64,000 bases of DNA from Collybiopsis luxurians FD-317 M1. Lineage: Eukaryota > Basidiomycota > Agaricomycetes > Agaricales > Omphalotaceae. The notes below the pieces were generated by a model. It was not told the DNA's origin, did no database searches, and was given only the letters and a program-made list of their open reading frames with translations. How positions within the stretch are numbered: position 1 is the first letter of the stretch; each line of letters starts with the position of its first letter. Position numbers and translations under genes: made by a program. Shown piece after piece: positions 45,185-56,355 of the stretch. The stretch covers positions 1,669,123 through 1,733,122 of the forward strand of contig KN834751.1 of assembly GCA_000827265.1 (NCBI GenBank), read 5' to 3'.

Positions 45185-46241
45185 ATTTAACTTTTGAGCT
45201 CACAAGCTCAAGCACACGCACGCTTACGCGACCCTCGCAGTCGACACCGTTCTGCTCGGACCGGGAGAAGAACTTGTAACAATGGACGGATGCGAGAGAA
45301 CAGTTAATTTACATCCAGGACAACCACGAGCATTAACCAGGGCTGCAAAACGGCGACAAAATGCCCATTGCACGTCTGGATTAAATTTACTCTGCAGAGA
45401 CGCGGTGAGGCCGAAAGTCGAACGTGGAAAGGACAGGTGCCGGCGGCAGTCGAAGCGGAAGGATCGCGGTGAATCACGTAATTCGAGTTACGAGTGTATA
45501 GTGGAAGAACGGACCGGAATTCTTGGCAATTCTCGACCCCTGCCACTATGAAGCATATCGCTTAGCGCTATAAGTAACCTCAGACGGTTGAATATATGCG
45601 CTGGTCGTTAGCTTATGACCCTATAATTTTACAGCTCTATTCTGGCGAGGCCGACTGAGTCAACAAATGCGATGATCAAATGGAAGCGTCGTCCCTAATG
45701 CCACATAATGTATATTTGCTGAGCTACACGCTTATCTGAGGTCAACTGGACCGTTCCCTGATGTTAAGTACGACTTCTGTAGAATGTAGTGTCAATATTG
45801 CGCAGCGATTGAGTGGGCATCGTGATAATTCAAGTTTTGGGCCCATGCCGTTGCTTTCTCAATATCCGCATCATCTCTAACATGCAACCGAAGCTGATGA
45901 ATCATGAACATCGCAAGTTAATATCTTAAAGGATCTTGACAGTAGCTTCATTTCGCCATCTCTAACCTCTGATCGGCTTTGCACTGGCTTTACAATTACA
46001 TCGAAGCACTTTCAGAATCTTTAAACTAGATGATATTGAAGCTTGAGAGATTTATTCAATCCTCTGAGAGTTCGATGGACATACACTGAGACCTTAAAAA
46101 GCTTTTCTATGCTGACATTCTCGGTTGCAGGGTGTAGCCACAGCAGCCGCTGCGCCGGCTCTTTGCCGAAGCCGGCACGTCAGAGATCCATAAAGTTTAC
46201 GCATCTGCTACTTAAGCTGTAAATAAATCAAACCTAGGCTA
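45185..46241. other. Spacer between transporter copies B and C
   Basis: About 1 kb with a terminal-exon relic of a further transporter copy at 45843-45917 (listed separately). A G/C-rich palindromic stretch with ccggctctttgccgaagccgg lies near 46160. No other gene seen. Confidence 0.45.
45843..45917 (-). pseudogene. Terminal-exon relic of another MFS transporter copy
   Basis: On the minus strand this reads FISFGCMLEMMRILRKQRHG, aligning with the last exons of the array (FIGFCSMLAMMWILKRQ in B; FIGFSCMLGMIWILRK in D). None of the upstream exons are present; the sequence on the 5' side is unrelated. Confidence 0.7.
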
Positions 46242-48236
46242 TCATAATTTCGAGCCATATTGTTGCTTCCTCAGATTCCAGATCATCCCTAGAATGCAGC
46301 AGAACCCGACGAATGTTACAAGCTGAGGAACTTCAGCAACAGCACCCAGTGATAAACAGCATTGGACGATGCTTACTCCGCTGAATAAATCAGACCTCCA
46401 CCAAATAAATCTATTTGTGGCTAGTGCGCCGTCAATAGGACCACCTGAGTATGCTTCATGAGGTCTGGATAGATGAATATATATGTGTTCATCTACCAAT
46501 CAACGATCCGATGCCCGCAAATGCGAAGCCGATTCCTATTCGGGCTCTACAAGACGGAAGCGGGAGATTTGAGACTAACCTCGGAAAGGAGAGCAAGCTA
46601 GAAAAACTCACCCTATCTCAGCTTGATTATCTGCAAACCCAGCAAGCAAGGGAGAAGTGAGAGAGATATCTGCAGGTTAACAGAGTCGATTGAGATTAGT
46701 AAATGTGTCAAAAGACAGGTAGAGAAGACACACAGGCTCCCGCAAAAAATCCATACAGCGCTGCAATGATGACAAATGACGCTGTTTCTCTTCCACCAGT
46801 TCCTTCTCCTAGACCTATCATTCCAAATATTATCACAGAGCAGGCACCCATTCCGAACGTCAGCAAGTTTGCCACTCCCAGACGTTGGACAAAAAGACTA
46901 GATGTAAGACGTCCCAAAAAGGCAGTACCATTGAGAATCACGAGCTGAATGGTACATCTGGTGAGAGTCGAAGAAGAAAAACGTGGCGACCACCTACGAT
47001 ATAGAATACAAAAGTAGGACTCATTCCATGAACCGATGCCTCCAATTGAATGTAAAAGAGTGGATAGAAATATCCTATGGAAAAAATGAAAAGTCTATGT
47101 CACCAAGAGTGTCAGCCAAACCTTCATAAGAGCAACAAACACAATGTACCCAATCGTAGCGCATGCATACGCTTTCTCCTTAGCAAACTTGACAAATGCT
47201 TCCCTAAGTCCAATAGGAGCGGCGTTTGGAGGGAGCCTCGTACGCATCAGTAAACAGCCACACAGTAACAGTCCGGACACGAGACCTGCATTGGCTCGCG
47301 TTGCATTGGCAAAACCGATGCGCGTCAACAAATTGTTTAACATGATGGGGTGAATGATAGAACCAAGAGATGAACCGCAAGCAACAAGGGTCATAGCTAG
47401 AGCCCGGCGTCTCTGGAAGTGGTGCGAGATAATGGCGACGGAGGGGACATACATCATCCCTGTGGCAATTCCGACTCCGAGTCCTTGACAGAGAAAAACC
47501 TGAGGAACATGAGGAAGAAGCACGGAAGGAGGAGCAGAAGCCAAATTTGTATGCATACCTGATAGAACTGATTTGGCTCCACCAACGACAACATGAAGAG
47601 ACAGAGTGATTCCAGAATGGCACCTCCAATTATAAGGTGGTAGCTAACATCGATGTTATCGTATAAGTAGTAATTGGAAACAAAGTGTAAACGAGCACTT
47701 ACAAATAGCCTTTGTCGAACAGTTTCCCTGCCGGCAAGCCTCCCATAGCCGTTATGAAAACATTGATGCTCCCTATCCAGCTGGAGCTACTATGAGTGGA
47801 GAGGTAAGTATACGGGAACAAAAGTGGTACCCACGAAATTGTCGACGAGGTCTGGTTCGTAATATATACCTGGGTATAATAATCTGAAACGCTGGCTCTA
47901 GGTTGCACGATATATGAAGATTTTCAAAACTCACCTTGATAGATCCCAAACGAAGTTATGTATCCAAATCCACATAATTGAACAAGTAGCCTAGAACAGT
48001 CCAGTGAATCTTTGGATCTCTGAGAAGGAGATGGATGCATCTTACGCCCCAAGAACAGTCGCCCATGCCTGCAAACCCCCTTCTGGAAATTCTTCAAAAA
48101 TTATTGGCGAAGTCATACCCTTTTCTGCATCACTCTCGGTACTGGCGGCCTCCGCAGAAGTCGAGTCGACCTTTTTCTTGAACATACCTGCTGAGGTTGG
48201 ATCGGAAAATGTATCGGAGGCTTCTAGAATATGCAT
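46242..48236 (-). CDS. MFS monocarboxylate-permease-like transporter, copy C (altered 5' end)
   Basis: It follows copies A and B from residue about 15 onward: MHILEASDTFSDPTSAG, then EEFPEGGLQAWATVLGA, SSSWIGSINVFITAMGGLPA, FLCQGLGVGIATGMMYVPS, FQRRRALAMTLVACGSSLGS, FSIGYFYPLFYIQLEA, RLGVANLLTFGMGACSVIIF, WWRSDLFSG and LVTFVGFCCILGMIW, ending YGSKL. Splice sites parallel B and the frame is open throughout. Homology to the family start stops at position 48240; the original MASTQTS start is gone. The frame continues upstream to ATGs at 48338 and 48263, so translation could begin there or at 48236. The promoter has been replaced, so expression is doubtful. Confidence 0.75.
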
Positions 48237-48591
48237 ACCACTGTATAAATACGACCACAAGTTCATGTAACACGTAAAGTTTTCCGGTTTATATCTAAGT
48301 AGCCGGGTAACCTCTAGGTTGTTGAATATGCCAGTCATCGGGTTGTCAATTTAATAATGGACCTATAGCTCTACGTGTCTATCTGGAGAGAGCGTGCTCA
48401 CGTACCTTGTGACTTGCTTGCGACTGAGAAAACTGACTGCTCGACATCGCGGTCTTTGAATGTATGCAAAGCATCAAATGTCAAAGCCGTTGCAAATGCC
48501 TTATTTGGCTACAAAATTGCAAAAGTATATAGTCGATACTGGACAGTGGTTAAGTGAGCATTATGATGGTTCAACATTCCAAGCTATGTCG
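48237..48591. other. Unrelated sequence replacing the 5' end of copy C
   Basis: This stretch takes the place of the usual 5' region of copy C and abuts the 3' end of pseudogene D. It has no recognised feature apart from the open upstream frame. Confidence 0.4.
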
Positions 48592-50007
48592 TTACTTTCT
48601 CAATATCCATATCATCCCCAACATGCAAGAAAAGCCGATGAAGGTTGCAAGCTAGGGAGTGTTAGAACAATGATCAAAACATGACTTGAGGATAGCACTT
48701 ACACCGCTAAACACGGTAGGTCTTACCAAATAAATTCATTGTTGACCAGCGCACCGTCAATAGGTCCACCTGTACTCATGAAAAGGTGCAAGTGGATTAT
48801 ATCATATTAAGTCACGTACATATCAGGGCCCCGATACCGCCAAACGCGAAAGCAATCCCGATTCTAGCTGAGAGCTCTGGGGCCCGAAGATTGAGAGCGT
48901 GATTCGGAATGAAGAGAGAAGTAAACTCACCCTATTTCGGCTTATTTCTTTGCGAAGCTGGCTAGAAGGAGACTGGCCAAAGAGATAGCCAAACAACGCT
49001 GCAATGATAACAAACGACGCAACCTCTGCTCCTTTAGTTCCATCATCGCAAATATCATAATTGAACAGACACCCATTTCGAATATCAGCCTGTTTGCAAC
49101 ACCTATGCGGCGCACAAAAAAACCAGGAATAAGGCGGCCGAGAAAAGAACTGCCGTTGAGTAGAATAAGCTGTATATAACATTTTTCCGTGAGGAAAGAC
49201 AGAAGAAAGGCGCTGCTACACTTACGATATAAAAGACAAATGCTGTATTCAATCCATAAAGCAATGCATCCAGCTGAATGTAGAAAAGTGGGTAGTAATA
49301 TCCTGTCCCGAAAATCATGATTCTATAGCACCTAGATCAGCTTAAGTCCCCTCCCAGGTAGTAGGGCTCGAGAGGGTTCACATGCTGGCTCAGAGTTTTC
49401 AGAGTTCTCAGCCGGGGCTTACATACTGTGTCGAATACCTTGGAAACATGCAGTAAGCCAGTGAGCCCTATAGTAAATAACTCATCCTGCCTTGGCAATT
49501 TTTGCCCAGCCTTGAGGATTACTGTTCACAAAAGATAAATATTCATTGCAGAATCCAGTGCCACCACTCTGACTTATCAATTGCTCAAATGGTGCCAAGT
49601 CCCTTCTTCAAAAGCTGTTGCACATGTTCAACAGGCAAAGGAGTGGGTATAAAAGTGTAACAGCGGTGAAAGCAACGAAAGCAACGACATCGCATAAAGA
49701 CATTTTATTATTCTAGCGCAGTTTTATATTGAAATCTCAAGCCGGGGCTTGAGCCTGAGCCGGACCCCAGCCGTCAGATAGAGCCCGGCCTGAGTCCCTA
49801 GCCGGGCCCCAGCCGGCACACCACCATTCACCCACCAGTTGCACAAACATACGCTTCATCTTTTGCAATTTCCACATCTGCCGTAGAACTTAGGAAATCT
49901 ATGACTGTATTTTCAATCCTATCAGGTGTTCGATCGGTGCATGAATCGGAGGTGGCATGATTATGGGAACCAGATTCCTCTGATGAGGGCTGCGACGTAG
50001 AAGCTAT
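48592..50007 (-). pseudogene. MFS transporter copy D, decayed
   Basis: The expected start codon is ATA (50005-50007) in front of ASTSQPSSEESGSHNHATSD. The first exon then runs directly into KDEAYVCATGG, which in A-C belongs to a middle exon (AYVCAT), so about five exons are deleted. After a roughly 490-bp intron or insertion, IFGTGYYYPLFYIQLDALLY follows normally. The next exon (PGFFVRRIGVANRLIF, CSIMIFAMM) is frame-shifted near LKEQRL. The end, FIGFSCMLGMIWILRK, is recognisable. It cannot make a working twelve-helix transporter. Confidence 0.85.
49330..49815. repeat. GC-rich imperfect repeats inside pseudogene D
   Basis: Words such as agccggggctt, gagcccggcc and gccgggccccagccgg recur near 49410 and 49738-49822, in the place of an intron that is about 50-60 bp in copies A-C. 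Probably inserted repetitive DNA. Ends not resolved. Confidence 0.4.
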
Positions 50008-50607
50008 GGCTGGACTTTCATCCAGACACACCAGCTTTATACGTAGTCCAAGTCAACGCCTACGAGTACAGCTTTCGTTGTTGGAGTAATAGGAAAGATA
50101 TCGAAAAGAAGCAAGTGTAATCGAGTTATGAGGAAAAACTTAAGTATCTCTGCATTTCACGATTGATCAAGTATTTGGACGAAGCACGAGATGTCGACCA
50201 ATGACATCTTGGTATCTTTATATAGGTAAGGAATACCGCGGAGAAAAAAGGTTCTTCCCGAATGGAGAAAGATGTTAGAATCTCCTATGCGATCGCCAAT
50301 TCAGTGTCGGTACTCAGCGAACTCAACTCCCAACATAGCTCAGTTAAGGTAGGCTTCCTCTCCCAGGGTTTTTATCCTTCACCCAGCCTGCCGAATAAAC
50401 CGCGAAACCAGAATGTGAAAAGAGATTGGTATCAGCTCAGCTGGGTTAATTCTATCACAAGTTAATCATCATAATTAAGAGAAGTCGAATTCTAGTCGTA
50501 GTAATATCTATCAATACCGATAATAGCATTGCATAAGAGTACATTAGAGGTCAACATGAAGAAACTATACGTAGAATATGTCGTTAAAGTGGTCTCAAAG
50601 TGATAAA
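50008..50607. other. Gene-free stretch
   Basis: Former upstream region of pseudogene D and 3' flank of the ABC transporter gene. No feature recognised. Confidence 0.4.
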
Positions 50608-53600
50608 TTAGTTTTTCTTCTTCGTGTTCTTTGGAACTCTTCCCAGCCAGTAAAAGCCAAGCGCAGCAAACTAGAGGCATTAACGTATTGTTAAGAAACA
50701 TATCAGCTTAGTGAAAGGGAGCTAGCACATACCACATTGAACACAATGTAGGCCCACATCAAGCCAAAGTTCCTCCAACGATTAGAGTAGAAGCTGTTGA
50801 CTTCTGCAAGGAAGGCATTCGTGTTCGTGATGGAGCAAAACTCGCACTGGGAAGTAGCATTTGGGTTTGAAATTAAGCCTCCCGCAAACGATATGTAGGC
50901 CCGGAGGTATTCCCCGCACGTCTGTCCTGTTGGTGGATCAAACAGAGAGACTTCGACAGAGGAGCAAAAGGCTGGAGCGTTGGCGAGGCTGACGGAAAGC
51001 ATCGCGTCTACCAGATATGTGAAAGGCGACACTCGATACATGAATATCCAGAAGCCGGGAAGATTTGAAGGTGACGCGAGAACACTATACAAGTCAAGCG
51101 AATATAAATCAGTCACATCAAAGTACAGAAACTATAAGTACCTACCCGCAGAAGAGGATGCATAAGGAGAATAATAACTGAGCAATGTTGCCGCCATTCT
51201 CAGCCACTTCTACTGCAGCAATTACCATGTGCGTGAAGGTCGACGTGAACATCAAGAAGGACCACAGAAGTAAGAATAAGAGGCCTCCACGTTCGGTAAC
51301 TGCGCCCGTTGGTTCCGCGTTCCGATAGAGTCCGATAGGATAATACCAGCAGAAGAAGATCAGAACAGACATGAGCGTGTTCCAAGGCAGTTCAGCGCAG
51401 ATATTTGCCAACATGAAAGCGAGCCATGAATAGGCTTTTGATGGGCGCTCGCGAACTTCGTAAAGAGAGCGCTGAGTGACAAAGTGCGGCATGATCTGGT
51501 TGACCAAATTTCCGAAGATCGTCATTAGCATGAACACGGAGAACATCTGGTTCTGTAGTCCCTGAAGCGTGTTGTCTGCCCTGTAAAACGAGAATCCGAT
51601 GAATAATGCCTGTTCAAAAAAAAGTTAGAGGAGAAATACAGTCCGCATAAAGTAGAGACATACAGTGGTAATGGAGAGGAATGTCTTTGACCAGATATAG
51701 CTGGGCGTACGATAAAGCTGTTGAAAGACACGGTACAAGCACAGCCTAAACTGAGGCGAGAACGGTGCAGCGAATTCGCTATAATCACTCGAACGACGTT
51801 TTTCTTCGGCAGTCGGTTGAGGCCTGATCTGGGCAAGTTCGCGCTTCCTTGCAAGCTCCTTCTTCATGGCAATATACTCGTCACTCTGTCGCCACGCTTC
51901 CGCGTAATCTCGTTCGGCGACCGCACCAGGAGCAGCTCCGATGACTTGAAGCATCCATTCGGCTGGATTGGCATCGGGAGGACAAGGGCTGGCACCCTGA
52001 CGCTCAAAGTAGGACGTCAATGTCTTCGAGTTTTCTCCGATTTCTCCAAAGTAGACAGTACGACCACCGCTCGCCAAGAACAGGAGACGGTCGAATCCTT
52101 GGAAAAGAAGTGAACTTGGCTGGTGAAATTGAGATCTCTCAAGCAGTACATCGGATATAGCAGGCACACACCTGGTGTATAGTACACAAAATCGCCTGAC
52201 CATTATTTGCCAGATCGCGCAGGAGGGTACAGATAGACCAAGCAGTTTGACTGTCCAGACCGGAGGTTGGCTCGTCAAGAAACAAAAGAAGCTTAGGTTT
52301 GGCGGCTAGCTCAACACCAATGGTTAGTCGTTTGCGCTGTTCGACATTAAGACCTGAAAAAGTAAAATGTGTATAGGGAACCACATCAACCTGCTGCACG
52401 TTACACACCTTCTCCAGGGACACCAACAACGGCGTCAGCATATTTTTCCATGCCCAACAAACGAATGATCTCGGAGCAATATGCAACCTTTTCCTCATCC
52501 GGAACGTCTCGAGGTTGTCGGAGTCGGGCGCTAAATACCAGCGCCTCGCGGACAGTTGATGTTTGAAGATGCAGATCCTGCTGCTGTACGTATCCAGTTT
52601 TTCGCTGGAAGGACTCATCTCTTTGATGTCCATCAACAAACATGCTTCCAGTTACGACGCCCATGGTAACGCGGCTAGCGAGGACATCCAGTAGTGTTGT
52701 CTTCCCAGCACCCGAAGCACCCTAAACGCGAAAGAAAGGTCAGCTATGAATTGCGCGAATTGAAGATACAAACTTACCATTAACGCAGTCAAAGTCCCGG
52801 GCTCAACCCATCCATCGACATTATCCAAAAGTCTACGAGGCGTACCCTTGATCTTAATATCATAACACACATCTTCCCAATGGAAAATCGAAGTCTGTTT
52901 CTGGAGTCCAGCAACGTCCTCCACACCTTTTGGCTTTTCCTCGATGCGATCTTTCACAGGACGAGCTGATTCTTCATCATTAGTCTTGTTCAAGTTCGTC
53001 TCTTCAGGGACATGGCCTCGACGGAATACCAAGACCTCGCCTTTGCTCTTCGCGGCTGTAATGTACTCGGTGGCTATCAAACAGGTTGACAGAAAGAATA
53101 CCGTAAAGCCCCATATGATGCCGAGATTCCTGTTCAAGTGATGGATTTAGCGAATCACTTAAGCTCTATATCAGGATCGCGTACCTCCACAGATGCGACT
53201 TGAAGTAGTGAAAACTAACAGCTAGGTACGCTGTTCCCTCCACAATGCTGGACCCCGCCTGAGCCCCAGTTGTAGCACAGATATGCTCGGTCCCTGTAAC
53301 GTTCGTATAACCGGGTCCACTAGGAATGAACGAAACGCAAGGGAACTCCCGTCCATTGAACTCGTTGACCATTAGACTCTCGAAGGCGTACGCGATAGGG
53401 TTAATGTAGTTGATCCATCTGAACCAAGGATGCATATCTGCAATAGGAATCGTGAATCCGGTGTAAATAATAAGAGCAAGCATAATGATAGCAGCAGGAG
53501 CCATGGCTTGGGCTATCGTCCGGGATGAAGCACCGATAGTACGAAAGATCATGGACATTGTGAGGGTACAGGAGAAAGAGAAAAGCAGGAAAATGAAGAA

Positions 53601-55790
53601 ATGGGCCGGCGTTCGTCGCAAGTTGGTCATGAAATAGAGCGTTACATTGAACGTGATGCTGGCAATTGAAAAGAAATCGGTCATTGATTTCCGGGAAAAC
53701 AAAGACGAGTTGAACTTACGCAGTTATGATTTTTGCGGGCAGGTCACAGATCATCGCAGAAACCGACTCAGAAAAAGGATGATAGAATGCCATCCGGGAG
53801 TGTTTTTCGACGATGGGTCGTTGCTCATAAAGTGTTAAGATCTAGGAATGTGGCGGGGTTAATAGCATGCGGTGAAGAAAAGGGAAGAATCCTACTTCCA
53901 AAACACTACTAAAAGCATTCATCAAGATCGCCCAGAACAGCAACGCTCCTCGAGAGTAGAAGCTGCCAGTATCACTCGGCAGATTGTAGAAGATACTCGA
54001 GATGATCAAACAGAAAAAGAAATTCCCCAGAATGGTCGTGAAAAAGAGCGACATATCTCCTTGAAGACGTTGGAAACCTCGGGATAAGCATAGTTTGATT
54101 TGCATGGGGACCGAAATGGTGTAAGGAGATTTTGAACCACTGGTAATTGACGTCAGATCTCGAAAGTAAACCGAAAAACAAGATGTACACACAGCCCTTT
54201 AGCCTGAACACTCTTCCTCGAGGCTCTAAACTTGCTCAACTGTGTTCCGCCGATAGGAAACTCTTGATTAAATTGTTCGATTTCCTGGAGTAGTCTCTTT
54301 CGATCAGAACTCTCTTTCCACACGCGAGCAAATTCGTCGGGGGTTCGTGGAACTCGAGATTCATAACCTGGCCGAGCTCGGCGCTCAGCAGGATTGGTAA
54401 GGGACTAGAGGGACATGATTCCTTCAACACTGCTTGGTCCAGAGAAGCAAACTTCGTACCGTAAGGAAATCCGCGGTCGTTTGTCGGTCTGGACAATGGA
54501 AACCCATATCCACGAAAAACTTTTTCGCATCCTCGGTAGGTCCAAAGTAGATTTGTCGGCCTTCATAGAGAACCGTGACCTTGTCAAAGATCTACCAAAA
54601 TTTGAAATTAAAAAGGGACGTTGAATAGAGGGACTACATACATCGTAAATGCTCTGTGACGCCTGATAAACAGCTATAATAGCAGTAGAGCCCATATATT
54701 TAGCTGAGATGTTGACGTTCTTGATGAATTCCAAGGCTGTAGCACTATCCAGCCCACGCGTACTGTTATCCCAACACTGCAATGGAGAGCCTGCGAGAAC
54801 CACCTCAGCCAAGCTGACCCGCTTCCTTTCCCCGCCACTGACGCCGCGTATGAAGTCGTTCCCAACCTTGGTGTTGACTGTATGTGAAAGACCGAATATA
54901 GCCATTACTACATCCTTCATGTGCTCTGCCCACTGTTCACGAGTAACTCCAGGCAAACGGGTACGAGGGGTACGAGCTCGCGCAGCAAAAGAGAGTGTTT
55001 GACCGACAGTGAGGTTTGGGAAATGAACTTCGGTCTCGGCATTGTACACCACTTCGCCACGGAAGTCCTTGTGCATTGTTTCCCATGGTATACCTAGGGT
55101 GTTTCCGTCAGACAATGAAACGAGGATCACAATGAGATGCGGCGCAAACCCTGGTAATTAATTTTAACATCATCGCCAACGTAGAACCCATGAGTCTCGC
55201 CAGAAAGCGTTTTGAGTAATGTAGTGCAACCACTAGACGCGTGTTATAGATCCTAGCAACGCGACTTGATCAACATGCCCTTACCTGCCAGGAGGTCCCA
55301 GAACTACGAGCATCTCCCCTTGCTTCACTAGTCCTTCAAAGTCCCTCAGAATGTCCACACGCCTCCCTTTCCTGCCAAATAACCCCGCAATCATGCTCGG
55401 AATATCGAGAAGGATGTTACCGACTGTCTTCTGATGATCTGCTGCTGAACCGTACCCATGAACATTCAGGTTTGTAAAGCCAACGCCGGCAGTTCGTGTA
55501 GGATATCGTTCTGGATCGCGAGAAGTAATGGCAAGAACAGAACGAATCCATTTAGTATAGTCGAATTTCCCGGAAAGAGGATTCAATGAATCATGTTCGG
55601 TTCCGATGAAAGGGTTGTGACCATCGATTGTGCCAGTCTCTTGTGCCTTTCCAGACCGAACGCTCATCTTGGTGACTGTCCGTGCTAATTGAGTGACATG
55701 TTCAACCTGGGAGCCTTCGAGAGTAACCGCGTCGGCTTGGGAACCAGAAGAAGCGTCCGAATGGCCTAAAGGCCATTTTTCGTCTGTCAT
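50608..55790 (-). CDS. PDR-type (ABCG) full-length ABC transporter
   Basis: Plasma-membrane pump of the pleiotropic drug resistance subfamily, with NBD-TMD-NBD-TMD order. The start is [21 protein letters not shown]1 has a Walker A of the PDR kind, [17 protein letters not shown] (Cys in place of Lys), signature [10 protein letters not shown] and Walker [18 protein letters not shown]1 includes [14 protein letters not shown] and [23 protein letters not shown]2 has [17 protein letters not shown], the signature-like [12 protein letters not shown] and [14 protein letters not shown], followed by TIHQPSS. TMD2 includes [19 protein letters not shown] and [18 protein letters not shown] with a Cys-rich loop, ending [15 protein letters not shown] and a Lys tail. 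The degenerate NBD1 is normal for this family. Many introns, all in frame. It lies beside the MFS array on the same strand. Confidence 0.92.
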
Positions 55791-56355
55791 AGCGGTAGAA
55801 AGGGAGAGCAAAAAGGATTGCCTGTGTATCTCGCGTGTATAACAAAATATACTATATAGATCAAAGACCGGGTAGACATACCCCGCTGACACGGAAGAAA
55901 TGACCCACGGAGTTTACTCCCGCCCGGCGGCCCCTGCCGCCCAAAAATTGATTGATCTTTTTCCTACGCTTGGCGGGCTCTGAATGTATAGAATTCTAAA
56001 TGTATAAAATCTTCAATCCATCGGATGAAGTCGTGTATGCTTTCCTTTCTGTTCCGTTTAGGTCCCAATCGTACCATATATCCTGAAGCTTGAAGCTTGA
56101 AGACTTAGAGGACTCGGGGTCACCAACTGTCAAGTCGCCAGACGGCGCGCCAATGCCGGTCCATTTCTCCAAGGATTATGATCAGACTCAGAAATCATCC
56201 TAGTACTATATTCAAGCTTTCAAACCCTACCCTTGCCCTACCGCAAACATACGATCTGGGGAAACACATTGATTATCAAGTTGGATTCGAGAGTCTTCGA
56301 TACCGCGAATGATAGCCACGTAAAGTTTAGTACGTACTCAACTTCTCCACTTCTA
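55791..56355. other. Gene-free stretch
   Basis: Upstream region of the ABC gene (AT-rich at 55846-55860) and 3' flank of GH76. A CG-rich patch with cccgcccggcggcccctgcc lies at about 55918-55938. Nothing else seen. Confidence 0.4.

Noticed and set aside
51721..52113. 130-codon plus-strand frame inside the ABC transporter
   Set aside because: It lies opposite NBD2-linker exons of the transporter and has no features of its own.
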